The notes beneath the pieces were generated by a model, which did not search any database, was not told the origin of the DNA, and saw nothing but the letters and a program-made list of their open reading frames with translations. Positions 35,298-45,152 of a DNA stretch of 64,000 bases are shown here, piece after piece. This DNA comes from Xanthobacter oligotrophicus (GTDB lineage: Bacteria > Pseudomonadota > Alphaproteobacteria > Rhizobiales > Xanthobacteraceae). Both the position numbers and the translations under genes were made by a program. Where the stretch lies: NCBI RefSeq assembly GCF_008364685.1, contig NZ_VTTL01000003.1:372001-436000 (forward strand), written 5' to 3'. How positions within the stretch are numbered: position 1 is the stretch's first letter; the number at the start of each line of letters is the position of its first letter.

Positions 35298-36536
35298 ATG
35301 ATCACCCCGACACCCGCCCCGACCATCACCGCCAGCACCCGCAAAGCCCGCCTGCGAAATCGTCTACTACTCGGCTCCGTCGCCCTCGCCGCCGTCCTCG
35401 GCACGCTTTACGGCCTGCCCCAGACCAGCGCCCATGCCGAGAAGCCGGCCGCGGCGGCGCCCGCCGCCGTCCCGGTCTCCGTCGCCACCGTGGAGCCCCG
35501 CGACGCGCGGCTGTTCGAGACCTTCTCCGGCCGCCTCGAGGCGGTGGAGCGGGTGGAGGTGCGCTCGCGCGTGGCCGGCGCCATCAAGGCCATCCATTTC
35601 CGCGAGGGCGCCCTGGTGCGCGAGGGCGAGTTGCTCGTCTCCATCGATCCCGAGCCGTTCGAGGCTGAAGTCGCCGAGGCCGAGGCCCAGGTGGCCGCCG
35701 CCCAGGCCCGCGTGGAACTTGCCCGCAACGAACTGGAGCGCGGCCAGCGCCTCTGGAATTCCCGCACCGTCTCCCAGCGCGACCTCGACGAGCGCGTGAA
35801 CGGCCAGCGGGCCGCCGAGGCGGCCCTGCGCGCCGTCGAGGCCAAGCTCACCTCGGCCAAGCTCAGCCTCTCCTACACCCGCGTCCGCGCCCCGGTGTCA
35901 GGACGGGTGGGCAAGTCCGAGATCACGGTGGGCAACCTTGTCGCCGCAGGTCCCGGCGCGCCGGTGCTCACCACCCTAGTGTCGGTGGATCCCATCTATG
36001 CCAGCTTCAATGCGGACGAGGCCACCGTCTCCCGCGCCCTCGCCGGGCTCGGTGCCGGCGCCGACGTGTCCGACCAGCTCGACCGCATCCCCGTGCTCAT
36101 GACCACCTCCGCCGGCGGCACGCCGGTGGAAGGCCACATGCAGCTGGTGGACAACCAGGTGGACGTGCGCACCGGCACGGTGCGGGTGCGCGCCCGCTTC
36201 GCCAATGCCGACGGGCGGCTCCTGCCCGGCCAGTTCGCGCGCCTCGAAATGGGCCAGCCCGTCAGCGAGCCGGCCCTTCTCGTGAGCGAGCGGGCGGTGG
36301 GCACCGACCAGGACAAGAAGTTCGTCTTCGTGGTGGACGCCGCCAACACGGCGGTCTGGCGCGAGGTGACGCTCGGCGCCCCCGTGGACGGCCTCCGCGT
36401 GGTCACCAGCGGGCTGAAGGCCGGCGAGCGCATCGTCGTCAACGGCCTCCACCGCGTGCGCCCCGGCGCGCCGGTGACACCGCAGAGCGTGCCCATGCGG
36501 GTGACGGAAGCGGCTTCCGCGACCATCGCCAACTGA
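35298..36536 (+). CDS. RND efflux periplasmic adaptor (membrane fusion protein)
   Basis: 412-residue HlyD/AcrA-type adaptor linking an RND pump to an outer-membrane channel. N-terminal membrane anchor about 22-38, followed by an Ala/Pro stretch. The two lipoyl halves are at VRSRVAGAIKAIHFREGALVREGELLVSI and RVRAPVSGRVGKSEITVGNLV, with a coiled coil between (AEAEAQVAAAQARVELARNEL) and beta-barrel and membrane-proximal domains after. It precedes its pump by 238 bp. No outer-membrane factor gene follows, so a shared channel is likely. Confidence 0.94.
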   Translation: MITPTPAPTITASTRKARLRNRLLLGSVALAAVLGTLYGLPQTSAHAEKPAAAAPAAVPVSVATVEPRDARLFETFSGRLEAVERVEVRSRVAGAIKAIHFREGALVREGELLVSIDPEPFEAEVAEAEAQVAAAQARVELARNELERGQRLWNSRTVSQRDLDERVNGQRAAEAALRAVEAKLTSAKLSLSYTRVRAPVSGRVGKSEITVGNLVAAGPGAPVLTTLVSVDPIYASFNADEATVSRALAGLGAGADVSDQLDRIPVLMTTSAGGTPVEGHMQLVDNQVDVRTGTVRVRARFANADGRLLPGQFARLEMGQPVSEPALLVSERAVGTDQDKKFVFVVDAANTAVWREVTLGAPVDGLRVVTSGLKAGERIVVNGLHRVRPGAPVTPQSVPMRVTEAASATIAN

Positions 36537-36544
36537 CGCCTTAC

Positions 36545-36624
36545 GCCGTCATGCCCCGGCCTGCCGGGGCATGACGGCAGAATTCCGAACCAATTTCGAT
36601 CCCTCTCCCCCGCATGGGAGAGGG
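36545..36624. repeat. Palindrome cluster between adaptor and RND pump
   Basis: Two repeats in tandem. First, a perfect 16-bp stem (GCCGTCATGCCCCGGC and its complement around CT, 36545-36578) of the REP type also seen before dnaJ. Second, CCCTCTCCC with GGGAGAGGG (36601-36624) followed by GGGTGAGGGG. A related CCCTCCCCC hairpin lies on the other side of the pump gene. Confidence 0.75.
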
Positions 36625-36774
36625 CGGGTGAGGGGCGGGCCGTGCGCTGCGCCCCCGGCAAGCGGCATCGCCCCTCACCCACCTTTTTCGTCCGCCCCTC
36701 CCGCACCCGGGCTGGGAAAGGACCCGTCCCGCGTTCCGAACCCCTTTAGCCACCCGCATCTTCGGGAGGGTCCC

Positions 36775-39700
36775 ATGAACCTGTCCAAGTTCTTCATCGA
36801 CCGACCCATTTTCGCGGGTGTGCTGTCTGTCCTCATCTTCCTCGCCGGCCTCATCTCCATGCGGGCCATGCCGATTTCCGAATATCCGGAAGTGGTGCCG
36901 CCGCAGGTGGTGGTGCGCGCCACCTATGCCGGCGCCAACCCCAAGGTGATCGCCGAAACCGTCTCGACACCTCTGGAAGAGGCCATCAACGGCGTCCAGG
37001 ACATGCTCTACATGTCCAGCCAGGCCACCACCGACGGCCTGATGACGCTGACCGTCACCTTCAAGCTGGGCACCGACCCGGACAAGGCACAGCAGCTGGT
37101 GCAGAACCGCATCTCCCAGGCGGAACCCCGCCTACCGGAAGAAGTGCGGCGCCTCGGCATAACCACGGTGAAGTCCTCGCCCGACCTCACCATGGTGGTG
37201 CACCTCATTTCCCCCAATAATCGCTACGACACCACCTATCTGCGCAATTACGCGGTGCTGAACGTGAAGGACCGCCTCGCCCGCATCGAGGGCGTGGGGC
37301 AGGTTCAGCTGTTCGGTGCCGGCGACTATTCCATGCGCATCTGGCTCGACCCGCAGAAGGTGGCCGAGCACGGGCTGTCCGCCGCCGACGTGGTGCGCGA
37401 GATCCGCGCCCAGAACGTGCAGGCGGCCGCCGGCGTGGTGGGCGCCTCCCCCGGCGCTCCGGGCCTCGACCTGCAGCTGTCCATCAACGCCCAGGGCCGC
37501 CTCGCCAACGTGGAGGAGTTCGGCAACATCGTGGTGAAGAGCGGCGCCAACGGCGAGATCGTGCTGTTGAAGGACGTGGCGCGGGTGGAGCTGGGCGCCT
37601 CCGAATATGCCTTGCGCTCCCTGCTCAACAACACCCAGGCGGTGGCGGTGCCCATCTTCCAGGCGCCCGGCTCCAACGCCATCCGCATCGCCGACGAGGT
37701 GCGCCGGGTGATGGAGGAGATCAAGGCCAACATGCCGGAAGGCGTGGATTATTCCATCGTCTACGATACCACCCAGTTCGTCCGCGCCTCCATCGACGCG
37801 GTGGTGCACACGCTCTTGGAAGCGGTGCTGCTGGTGGTGCTGGTGGTGATCGTGTTCCTCCAGACCTGGCGGGCCTCCATCATCCCGCTGCTGGCGGTGC
37901 CGGTCTCCATCGTCGGCACGTTCGCGGTGATGCACCTGTTCGGCTTTTCCATCAATGCCTTGACCCTGTTCGGGCTGGTGCTCGCCATCGGCATCGTGGT
38001 GGATGATGCCATCGTCGTGGTGGAGAATGTGGAGCGCAACATCGAGGGTGGCCTCTCCCCCCGGGAGGCCACCTACAAGGCCATGCAGGAGGTGTCCGGG
38101 CCCATCATCGCCATCGCCCTGGTGCTGATCGCGGTGTTCGTGCCGCTGGCCTTCATCACCGGGCTAACTGGCCAGTTCTACAAGCAATTTGCCCTCACCA
38201 TCGCCATCTCGACGGTGATCTCGGCGATCAATTCCCTCACCCTTTCCCCCGCCCTCTCGGCGTTGCTGCTGAAGGGGCATGATGCGCCCAAGGACCGCCT
38301 CACGCGCCTGATGGACTTCTGTTTCGGCTGGTTTTTCAAGGGCTTCAACAAGGCATTCGTGAAAGGCTCCAATGCCTATGGCAGTGTGGTGAAGCGCACC
38401 ATCGCCCACAAGGCGATCATGCTGGGGCTCTACGTGGTCCTGGTGGCCATGACGGTGGTGCTGTTCCGCGCCGTGCCGCCCGGCTTCGTGCCGGGGCAGG
38501 ACAAGCAGTATCTCGTTGGCTTCGCTCAGCTTCCAGACGGCGCCACGCTGGACCGCACGGAAGAGGTGATCCGCCACATGAGCGACATCGCCCTCAAGCA
38601 GGAGGGCGTGAAGTCGGCCATCGCCTTCCCTGGCCTCAGCATCAACGGGTTCACGAACTCCTCCAACTCCGGCATTGTTTTTGTCGGTTTGGACGAGTTC
38701 GAGGCACGCAAGTCGCCGGCCCTGTCCGGCAACGCCATCGCATTGACTTTGAACCAGAAATTCGCCGCCATCCCGGATGCGATGATCGCCATGTTCCCCC
38801 CGCCCCCGGTCCAGGGGCTCGGCACCATCGGCGGGTTCAAGTTCCAGATCGAGGATCGCGCCGGCCGCGGCTATGCCGCGCTCGATGAGGCGACCAAGGC
38901 GTTTCTCGCGAAAGCCGCCACCGCGCCGGAGCTGGCCGGCCTGTTCTCCTCCTACCAGGTGAACGTGCCGCAGCTGTTCGCCGACATCGACCGGGTAAAG
39001 GCGCGCCAGCTGAACGTGGCCGTCACCGACGTGTTCGACACCATGCAGATCTATCTGGGCTCGGCCTATGTGAACGACTTCAACACCTTCGGGCGCACCT
39101 ACACGGTGCGGGTGCAGGCGGACGCCCCGTTCCGCGCCCGGCCCGAGGATGTGGGGACCCTGAAGGTGCGCTCGGCCACCGGCGAGATGATACCGCTCTC
39201 GGCGCTGCTCAAGGTGCGCTCGGCGGCGGGGCCGGAGCGGGCCATGCGCTACAACGGCTTCCTCTCGGCGGACGTGAACGGCGGCGCTGCCCCCGGCTTC
39301 TCCTCCGGAGAGGCGCAGGCGGCGGTGGAGCGCATCGCGGCCGAGACGCTGCCCAAGGGCTTCTCCTTCGAATGGACGGAGCTGACCTACCAGGACATCC
39401 TCGCCGGCAATTCGGCGGTGTGGGTGTTCCCGCTCGCCATCTTCCTCGTCTTCCTGGTGCTGGCGGCCCAGTACGAAAGCCTGATGCTGCCGCTCGCGAT
39501 CATCATGATCGTGCCCACGGGCCTGTTCGCGGCCATGACCGGGGTGTGGCTCGCGGGCGGGGACAACAATGTCTTCACCCAGATCGGCCTCGTGGTGCTG
39601 GTGGGGCTTTCGGCCAAGAACGCCATCCTGATCGTGGAGTTCGCCCGCGAGCTGGAATTCGCCGGCCGCACCCCGGTTCAGGCGGCGCTGGAGGCGAGCC

Positions 39701-40014
39701 GGCTCAGGCTGCGGCCGATCCTGATGACCTCGCTCGCCTTCATCATGGGCGTGGTGCCGCTGGTCACCTCCATCGGCGCCGGGGCGGAGATGCGCAACGC
39801 CATGGGCACGGCGGTGTTCGCGGGCATGATCGGCGTGACCGCCTTCGGCATCTTCCTGACGCCGGTGTTCTACGTGATGCTGCGGGGCCTTGCGGGCAAC
39901 CGGCCGCTCACCCAGCACGGTCACGGCACGGTGGAGCCGACGCCGGACGCGTCCCATGGGGCCGGCCATGGCGCCGCTGCCGCCGCTCCTCCGGCGCTTC
40001 AGCCGGGGGAGTGA
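36775..40014 (+). CDS. HAE1-family RND multidrug efflux permease
   Basis: 1079-residue proton-driven exporter of the AcrB/MexB/MexF type. It begins MNLSKFFIDRPIFAGVLSVLI and has 12 membrane segments in the 1+5+1+5 pattern. Proton-relay Asp residues lie in GLVLAIGIVVDDAIVVVENVERN (near 400), and a Lys in GLSAKNAILIVEFARE (near 945). Periplasmic docking parts include ADIDRVKARQLNV. The C-terminus ends in a His/Ala/Pro-rich tail. A GGGAGGG site marks the start; reading frame upstream runs into repeats. Drug specificity is not deducible. Confidence 0.95.
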   Translation: MNLSKFFIDRPIFAGVLSVLIFLAGLISMRAMPISEYPEVVPPQVVVRATYAGANPKVIAETVSTPLEEAINGVQDMLYMSSQATTDGLMTLTVTFKLGTDPDKAQQLVQNRISQAEPRLPEEVRRLGITTVKSSPDLTMVVHLISPNNRYDTTYLRNYAVLNVKDRLARIEGVGQVQLFGAGDYSMRIWLDPQKVAEHGLSAADVVREIRAQNVQAAAGVVGASPGAPGLDLQLSINAQGRLANVEEFGNIVVKSGANGEIVLLKDVARVELGASEYALRSLLNNTQAVAVPIFQAPGSNAIRIADEVRRVMEEIKANMPEGVDYSIVYDTTQFVRASIDAVVHTLLEAVLLVVLVVIVFLQTWRASIIPLLAVPVSIVGTFAVMHLFGFSINALTLFGLVLAIGIVVDDAIVVVENVERNIEGGLSPREATYKAMQEVSGPIIAIALVLIAVFVPLAFITGLTGQFYKQFALTIAISTVISAINSLTLSPALSALLLKGHDAPKDRLTRLMDFCFGWFFKGFNKAFVKGSNAYGSVVKRTIAHKAIMLGLYVVLVAMTVVLFRAVPPGFVPGQDKQYLVGFAQLPDGATLDRTEEVIRHMSDIALKQEGVKSAIAFPGLSINGFTNSSNSGIVFVGLDEFEARKSPALSGNAIALTLNQKFAAIPDAMIAMFPPPPVQGLGTIGGFKFQIEDRAGRGYAALDEATKAFLAKAATAPELAGLFSSYQVNVPQLFADIDRVKARQLNVAVTDVFDTMQIYLGSAYVNDFNTFGRTYTVRVQADAPFRARPEDVGTLKVRSATGEMIPLSALLKVRSAAGPERAMRYNGFLSADVNGGAAPGFSSGEAQAAVERIAAETLPKGFSFEWTELTYQDILAGNSAVWVFPLAIFLVFLVLAAQYESLMLPLAIIMIVPTGLFAAMTGVWLAGGDNNVFTQIGLVVLVGLSAKNAILIVEFARELEFAGRTPVQAALEASRLRLRPILMTSLAFIMGVVPLVTSIGAGAEMRNAMGTAVFAGMIGVTAFGIFLTPVFYVMLRGLAGNRPLTQHGHGTVEPTPDASHGAGHGAAAAAPPALQPGE

Positions 40015-40104
40015 GGAGTGGCTGGTCCGTTCGCGGGCCGGCAGGCGAGAAAAAGGTGACTGCCTCGGTTTGAAGTCCGCTGCCTCCACCAGACACGATG
40101 GGAA

Positions 40105-40128
40105 CCCTCCCCCGCTTGCGGGGGAGGG
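40105..40128. repeat. Perfect hairpin between RND pump and ppc
   Basis: An 11-bp perfect stem, CCCTCCCCCGC with GCGGGGGAGGG around TT, in the convergent spacer. It probably helps end both transcripts. It is of the same GC-rich repeat type as 36601-36624 on the other side of the pump gene; a degenerate third example lies near 51937. Confidence 0.65.
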
Positions 40129-40155
40129 AGCGGTGCTGGCGTAATTTAAGGCCCC

Positions 40156-42936
40156 TCACCCCGAGTTGCGCAGGCCCGCCGAGATGCCGTTGATGGACAG
40201 CTGGATGCCGTGCAGCACCTTGTCGTCGCCGGAATTGGCGCGGTGCTGGCGCAACAGCTCGATCTGCAGATGGTTCAGCGGATCGAGATAGGGGAAGCGG
40301 TTGCGGATGGAGCGGTCGAGCAGCGGGTTGTCCTCCAGCAGCTTCTGCTGGCCCATGATGGCGAGGACATATTTGATGGTGCGCTCGTATTCGGCGCGGA
40401 TGCGGCCGAAGATCTGGGTGCGCAGCTCCACGTCCGGCACCAGTTCCGCATAGCGCGAGGCGATGGCCAGCGACGACTTCGACAGCACCATGTCCATGTT
40501 GGAGAGCTGGGTGCGGAAGAACGGCCATTCGCGATACATGGCCTGAAGGAACGACAGGCCATAGTCCGGCCGCCGCTCGGCAAAGGCTTCCACCGCCGAG
40601 CCGAAGCCGTACCAGGCCGGCAGCATCAGCCGGCACTGGGCCCAGGAGAACACCCACGGAATGGCCCGCAGCTTCTCGATGGATCGCGTCTTCGCCCGCG
40701 AGGCCGGGCGCGAGCCGATGTTCAGCGTGGCGATCTCGCTGATCACCGTGGAGGACCAGAAATAATCCTCGAACCCCTCGGTCTCGTAGACGAGGTTGCG
40801 GTAGGCGCCGAAGGCGGTATCCGAGATTTCCTCCATGGCGCTGAGGAATTCGGTGCGCGGGGCATTGTACTGGGGCTGGAGCAGGGAGGCTTCCAGAGTC
40901 GCCGAGACCAGGATCTCCAGGTTGCGCCGGCCCATGTCCGGGTTGGAATATTTGGAGGCGATGATCTCGCCCTGCTCGGTGATGCGGATCTGCCCGTTCA
41001 CCGCCCCGCCCGGCTGGGCGAGGATGGCATCGTAGCTCGGCCCGCCGCCGCGCCCCACCGAGCCGCCCCGGCCGTGGAACAGGCGCAGGCGCACATTGTG
41101 GGCGCGGAACACCTCGATGAGGCCGATCTCGGCCTTGTACAATTCCCAGCCGGAGGTGACGAAGCCGCCATCCTTGTTGCTGTCGGAATAGCCGAGCATC
41201 ACTTCCTGCTCGTCGCCGCGGCTCGTCACCAGCTTGCGATAGGCCGGGATGGAGAGCACCCGGTCCATCACCCTGGCGCAGACCTGAAGATCGCCGATGG
41301 TCTCGAACAGCGGGATGATGTTGAGCGCCGTGGTGCCGTCGGCGGTGACGAGGCCCACCTCCTTCAGCAGCAGCGCCACTTCCAGCAGGTCGGAGACGCC
41401 CTCGGCCTTGGAGATGATGCAGTTGGGGATGACCGCGCGCCCCAGCGCGCGGTGCGCCTCGGCGGCCATGCGCAGGATGGCGAGCTCCGACTGGGTCTCC
41501 TCCGCATAGGCGAGGAAGGGCGAGGCCAGCGGGCGGGCGGTGGCCAGCTCCTGCAGCAGGAGGGCGATGCGCGCCTCCTCGTCGAGGCCGACGTAATTGG
41601 TGCCGGGGGCCACCTTCTCGAACAGGTCGGCCACCACGCGCTCGTGCACGTCGGAGTTTTGCCTGAGGTCGATGCAGGCGAGGTGGAAGCCGAAGCAGTC
41701 CACCGCCCGCCGCAGCAGCCGCAGCCGCCCGCGCGCCAGCACCTTCGATCCATTGTCGCAGAGCGAGGCATAGATGATGTCGAGGTCGGCCTTCAGCGCG
41801 GCGGCGTTCTCGTAAGGGGCGAGGCCGCCGGCCTCCTCCGCCTCAACGCCTTCCGGCGCCTCGCCCTTCAGGTGGTGGGCGGTGATCCGCAACCGACCGA
41901 GCACATAGGCAAGCGCCAGGCGGTAGGGCTCCTCGCGGTGCTCCTGGGAGCGGTCGGGAGAGCGGGCGGCCAGTTCCGCCAGCTCCGGCGAGACCTTGAT
42001 GAGCCGCGCGCCGAGGGAGAGTTCGGCACCCAGCGCGGTCAGCTCCTGCTCGTAATGGGCAAGGATGCGGTCGCGGTGGACGCGAACCGTCTCCTTCAGC
42101 ACGTCGGCGGTGACGAAGGGATTGCCGTCGCGGTCGCCACCGATCCAGCTGCCGATGCGCAGGAATGAAGGTAGCGCTACCTCGGAGCCGCCCTGCGAGA
42201 CGTGGTCCTCGATGGAGCAGTAGAGGCGCGGCAGCTCGGTGAGGAAGGTGTAGTCATAATAGGACAGGCCGTTGGCCACCTCGTCCAGCACCGTCAGCTT
42301 GATGCGGCGCAGCAGCGCGGTCTGCCACAGGGTGAGCACGGCGCGGCGCAGCGTTTCCTCGTCCTGCTCCTGCTCCGCCGGGGTGGGCACCACGCGCTCG
42401 CGGCGGTCCAGCAAAGCTGCGATTTCCATCTCGCGGTTGAGGGTGCTCTTGCGGCGCACCTCGGTCGGGTGGGCGGTGAGCACCGGGCTGATGTGCGCGC
42501 CCGAGAAGAAGTCGGTGAGCTGCTGCGGCCCGATGCCCAGCGCCTCGGCGCGGGCGAGGGAATAGGCAAGGCTTCCCGCCCGCGGCGCCGAGCCGGCGAT
42601 GGCGTGGGCGCGGTTGCGGCGGATATGGTGCTCGTCCTCGGCGATGTTGGCGAGGTGGGAGAAATAGCTGAAGGCGCGGATGATATCGACGGCGCGCTGG
42701 GACGAGAGCTGCTCCAGCAGGCCGCCCAGCTCCTTGCGGGCCGCCTCGTCGTCGTCGCGGTGGAAGCGGATGGAGGTCTGGCGGATGCGCTCCACCAGCT
42801 CGAACACCTCCTCGCCCTCCTGCTCGCGCACCGTATCGCCGAGAATCCGCCCCAGCAGGCGAATATCCTCGCGCAGGGGCCGATCCTTCACTTCCTCGTC
42901 GCCCGGCGCCTCAATGGACCAAACCGCACTCGTCAT
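40156..42936 (-). CDS. ppc: Phosphoenolpyruvate carboxylase
   Basis: Anaplerotic enzyme making oxaloacetate from PEP and bicarbonate. 926 residues, typical. Catalytic His156 lies in [31 protein letters not shown] and [26 protein letters not shown] are signature regions, and the protein ends GLRNSG like other PPCs. The frame runs upstream, but the ATG here has a GGAAGGG site and gives the family N-terminus. Convergent with the efflux operon. Confidence 0.97.
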   Translation of the reverse strand: MTSAVWSIEAPGDEEVKDRPLREDIRLLGRILGDTVREQEGEEVFELVERIRQTSIRFHRDDDEAARKELGGLLEQLSSQRAVDIIRAFSYFSHLANIAEDEHHIRRNRAHAIAGSAPRAGSLAYSLARAEALGIGPQQLTDFFSGAHISPVLTAHPTEVRRKSTLNREMEIAALLDRRERVVPTPAEQEQDEETLRRAVLTLWQTALLRRIKLTVLDEVANGLSYYDYTFLTELPRLYCSIEDHVSQGGSEVALPSFLRIGSWIGGDRDGNPFVTADVLKETVRVHRDRILAHYEQELTALGAELSLGARLIKVSPELAELAARSPDRSQEHREEPYRLALAYVLGRLRITAHHLKGEAPEGVEAEEAGGLAPYENAAALKADLDIIYASLCDNGSKVLARGRLRLLRRAVDCFGFHLACIDLRQNSDVHERVVADLFEKVAPGTNYVGLDEEARIALLLQELATARPLASPFLAYAEETQSELAILRMAAEAHRALGRAVIPNCIISKAEGVSDLLEVALLLKEVGLVTADGTTALNIIPLFETIGDLQVCARVMDRVLSIPAYRKLVTSRGDEQEVMLGYSDSNKDGGFVTSGWELYKAEIGLIEVFRAHNVRLRLFHGRGGSVGRGGGPSYDAILAQPGGAVNGQIRITEQGEIIASKYSNPDMGRRNLEILVSATLEASLLQPQYNAPRTEFLSAMEEISDTAFGAYRNLVYETEGFEDYFWSSTVISEIATLNIGSRPASRAKTRSIEKLRAIPWVFSWAQCRLMLPAWYGFGSAVEAFAERRPDYGLSFLQAMYREWPFFRTQLSNMDMVLSKSSLAIASRYAELVPDVELRTQIFGRIRAEYERTIKYVLAIMGQQKLLEDNPLLDRSIRNRFPYLDPLNHLQIELLRQHRANSGDDKVLHGIQLSINGISAGLRNSG

Positions 42937-43260
42937 CTGGCAACCCTTCCCCCGGAGCGGATCGCAACCGCTTTTCGACCTTAGTCTTACGGAATTTGTG
43001 CAGGAGCGAAAGAGCAACGCAGCGGCACAACACTGTTGCTTCTGCACGCTTGAGAGGCAGGTTCCGGCGCTGCCCTTGCGCCAGCACAGGCCGATCCGGC
43101 ATGGCTGGCCCGCGGCTCCCGCGCTTGCACGCCGCGGCGCGGCGGGGGTACAGCCGGGAGCCGACCGGCGGCATGGCCATGCCATACCGCCTGACGGGTC
43201 GCTCGCCCGCGATTCGCGCGGGCGGCGCAGGTGCCCCCTCCTCCCACGCCAGACAGCCCG
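42937..43260. other. Divergent ppc/ybaK-like spacer
   Basis: 324 bp. The part nearest ppc (about 42965-43040) is less GC-rich and probably holds its promoter. Several short GC stems follow (for example CCCGCGATTCGCGCGGG around 43204). No coding sequence or known repeat was recognised. Confidence 0.5.
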
Positions 43261-43773
43261 ATGCCCCTGACCCCCGACGCGCTCCTCGACCTGCTTGCCA
43301 ACAACGGCATTCCCGCCACCACCCATGCCCATCCGCCGGTGCATACGGTGGCCGAATCCCAGGCCCTGCGCGGTGACATTCCCGGCGCCCACACCAAAAA
43401 CCTGTTCCTGCGCGACGGGAAGAAGACCTATTTCCTCGTGGCCATCGCCGAGGACACGCCGGTGAACCTCAAGGCGCTGAAGGGGCCGCTGGGGGCCAAG
43501 GGCTCGCTCTCCTTCGGCTCGGCGGAGGCGCTCTACGAGCATCTCGGCGTGCTGCCGGGATCGGTGACCCTGCTCGCCGCGGCCAATGACACGGCCGGGC
43601 TGGTGAAGGTGGCCATCGACGCCGAGCTGCTACGCGCCGAGGCAGTGGGCTGCCACCCCCTCACCAATGAGCGCACCACCGTGCTCACCCCGGCAGCCCT
43701 GCGCGCCTTCTTCAAGCTCACCGGCCACGAGGTGATGGAGCTGGAGATCCCCCCGCCCGGCACCGAGCCGTGA
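43261..43773 (+). CDS. YbaK/ProX-family aminoacyl-tRNA editing protein
   Basis: 170-residue free-standing editing domain related to prolyl-tRNA synthetase INS domains and ProX/PrdX, which deacylate mischarged tRNA such as Ala-tRNA(Pro). Features are [48 protein letters not shown] (about 25-72), with the conserved Lys in TKNLFL, and [13 protein letters not shown]. Which tRNA it edits cannot be told from sequence. It stands alone and ends 6 bp from a convergent lipoprotein gene. Confidence 0.9.
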   Translation: MPLTPDALLDLLANNGIPATTHAHPPVHTVAESQALRGDIPGAHTKNLFLRDGKKTYFLVAIAEDTPVNLKALKGPLGAKGSLSFGSAEALYEHLGVLPGSVTLLAAANDTAGLVKVAIDAELLRAEAVGCHPLTNERTTVLTPAALRAFFKLTGHEVMELEIPPPGTEP

Positions 43774-43779
43774 AGCGCG

Positions 43780-44412
43780 TCAGCCGGCACAGGCCTTCAT
43801 GACGGTTTCGTCGGAGCCGGCCTGCGCCAGGAGGGTGCGCAGATCCACGTCCTGGATCAGCGGCACGAAGTTTCCGCCGGGCTTCAGCCGCAGGTAGGTG
43901 CTGAGCGGCAGCGGGCCGGACGGCAGCATCCCCCGCACGCAGCCCTCCGCGGACACGGCGAGGGAGCCGTGGAGGCGGCGCCCCTTGGCAAGCTCGTCCG
44001 ACTTGAGCGCCAGCGCCTCGCCGCGGGCCGCCTCGAGCTTGCGCCGCCCCTCGTCGGTCAGGCGGAACACGGTGATGCGCTGCCCCTCGCGCTCCTCTTC
44101 CTTCAGGGCGGCGAGCGCCCTCGGGTCAACCTCTACCTCCAGCAACGCCTGGACGGTAGTCTTGCGACCCTCCTCGCCCTGGCGCCAATAGGACATGATC
44201 ACGAACGCGCCGCCGGGCACCGGCGCGATCTCCTTGGGCGCCCGCACGGCGGCGCGCAGCACCGAGAGATCCGCCGTATCGAGATCAAGGCTCGCCAGCT
44301 GCGGCAGACTGCTGACGGGAACATGCGAGCAGGCGCCGACGGACAGGGCCAGCGACAGCAGGAGCAGGGAGCGGCGGACGAAGGCACGGCCGAGACGCAT
44401 ATCTATTCTCAT
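43780..44412 (-). CDS. Putative lipoprotein of unknown function
   Basis: About 210 residues. A signal peptide with lipobox (RRSLLLLSLALSVGAC) indicates a lipidated Cys near residue 30. The mature part includes FVIMSYWRQGEEGRKTTVQALLEVE and a Lys/Glu-rich helix, but no domain I recognise. Three ATGs within 24 bp could be the start, none with a good ribosome site, so the first few residues are uncertain. It is divergent from the DUF2975 gene across a short AT-rich promoter region. Confidence 0.7.
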   Translation of the reverse strand: MRIDMRLGRAFVRRSLLLLSLALSVGACSHVPVSSLPQLASLDLDTADLSVLRAAVRAPKEIAPVPGGAFVIMSYWRQGEEGRKTTVQALLEVEVDPRALAALKEEEREGQRITVFRLTDEGRRKLEAARGEALALKSDELAKGRRLHGSLAVSAEGCVRGMLPSGPLPLSTYLRLKPGGNFVPLIQDVDLRTLLAQAGSDETVMKACAG

Positions 44413-44472
44413 TAAAGATTGCATTATTATTGTTTTACGATAAATTTTGATTGCGTCAAGGAAAGCCCTCTC

Positions 44473-45027
44473 ATGTCTCCTCCGCCCCTCGACCCCCGCC
44501 TCGATCGCGTCGTGCGTCTCGGCCGTGCCCTCTCCCTGGCCACCCTCGTGGTGGTGCTGCTGCTGGTGGCATCCGGCCTCGGCATCTGGCTGCGTCCGGC
44601 CCTCGTGGAGCAGATGGTGGTGCCGCGCCTCGGGCTCGCCGGGCACCAGGTCTCGCTCGACGGCGCGAGCCTGTGCGCGGGCCTCGTCATCTCCGCCGTG
44701 CCGCTCGGCATCCTGACCTATGGATTGCTGCAGGTCCGCCAGATCTTCCGCGACTTCGGACGTGGCGAGCTCATCTCGCAGATGCTGGCGCACCGCCTCG
44801 AACGCTTCGGAGCGGCGGTTGCCGTCCAGGGACTGATCAGCCCGTTCACCGGCGCGGCGCTGAGCGTCGCACTCACCCTGGGCAATCCCCCCGGCGAACG
44901 CGCCCTCGCCGTGTCGCTGTCGAGCCACGACGTGGTGGCGGTGATCGTCGGGCTGCTGATCATCGGGGTCGGCGCGGTCATGCGCGAGGCGGCGCGAATC
45001 GCCGAAGAAAATGCAAGCTTCGTCTAA
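44473..45027 (+). CDS. DUF2975-family membrane protein
   Basis: 184 residues with four predicted membrane helices (about 19-40, 62-85, 115-135, 155-175). The phrase GLLQVRQIFRDFGRGELISQMLAHRLERFGAAV between helices 2 and 3 is typical of DUF2975. In many bacteria DUF2975 genes are followed by a small YozG-like XRE repressor, as here. The function of the pair is unknown. An AAGGAAAG site precedes the ATG. The stop codon TAA is shared with an inserted palindromic repeat that separates it from the XRE gene. Confidence 0.83.
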   Translation: MSPPPLDPRLDRVVRLGRALSLATLVVVLLLVASGLGIWLRPALVEQMVVPRLGLAGHQVSLDGASLCAGLVISAVPLGILTYGLLQVRQIFRDFGRGELISQMLAHRLERFGAAVAVQGLISPFTGAALSVALTLGNPPGERALAVSLSSHDVVAVIVGLLIIGVGAVMREAARIAEENASFV

Positions 45028-45128
45028 AGCGTTTTCCGCTCGCCCCGGCTCACGGCAATCGCTCTAGATTTTTGTTCTAACGCGTTTTCTTCACGCGAAC
45101 CGGTATCCACTTCGCTCGAAAACGCTCT
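45025..45128 (-). repeat. Palindromic repeat (copy B) overlapping a stop codon
   Basis: About 103 bp, nearly the same as 56486-56589 in inverse orientation: over a 48-nt core the two differ at one base. Ends are inverted repeats of the AAAGCGTTTTC type. Inside are CGAGCGAAGTGGATACCGG, then GCGTGAAGAAAACGCGTTA, then a stem with TCTAGAGCGAT. The left end supplies the TAA stop of the DUF2975 gene, and the element fills the gap before the XRE gene. Confidence 0.85.
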
Positions 45129-45152
45129 GATGCGAAGGGCTATGGGAGCAAC

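Noticed and set aside
38164-40089. Long minus-strand open frame opposite the RND pump
   Set aside because: His/Arg/Gly-rich composition typical of an antisense shadow; the pump on the plus strand explains the region.
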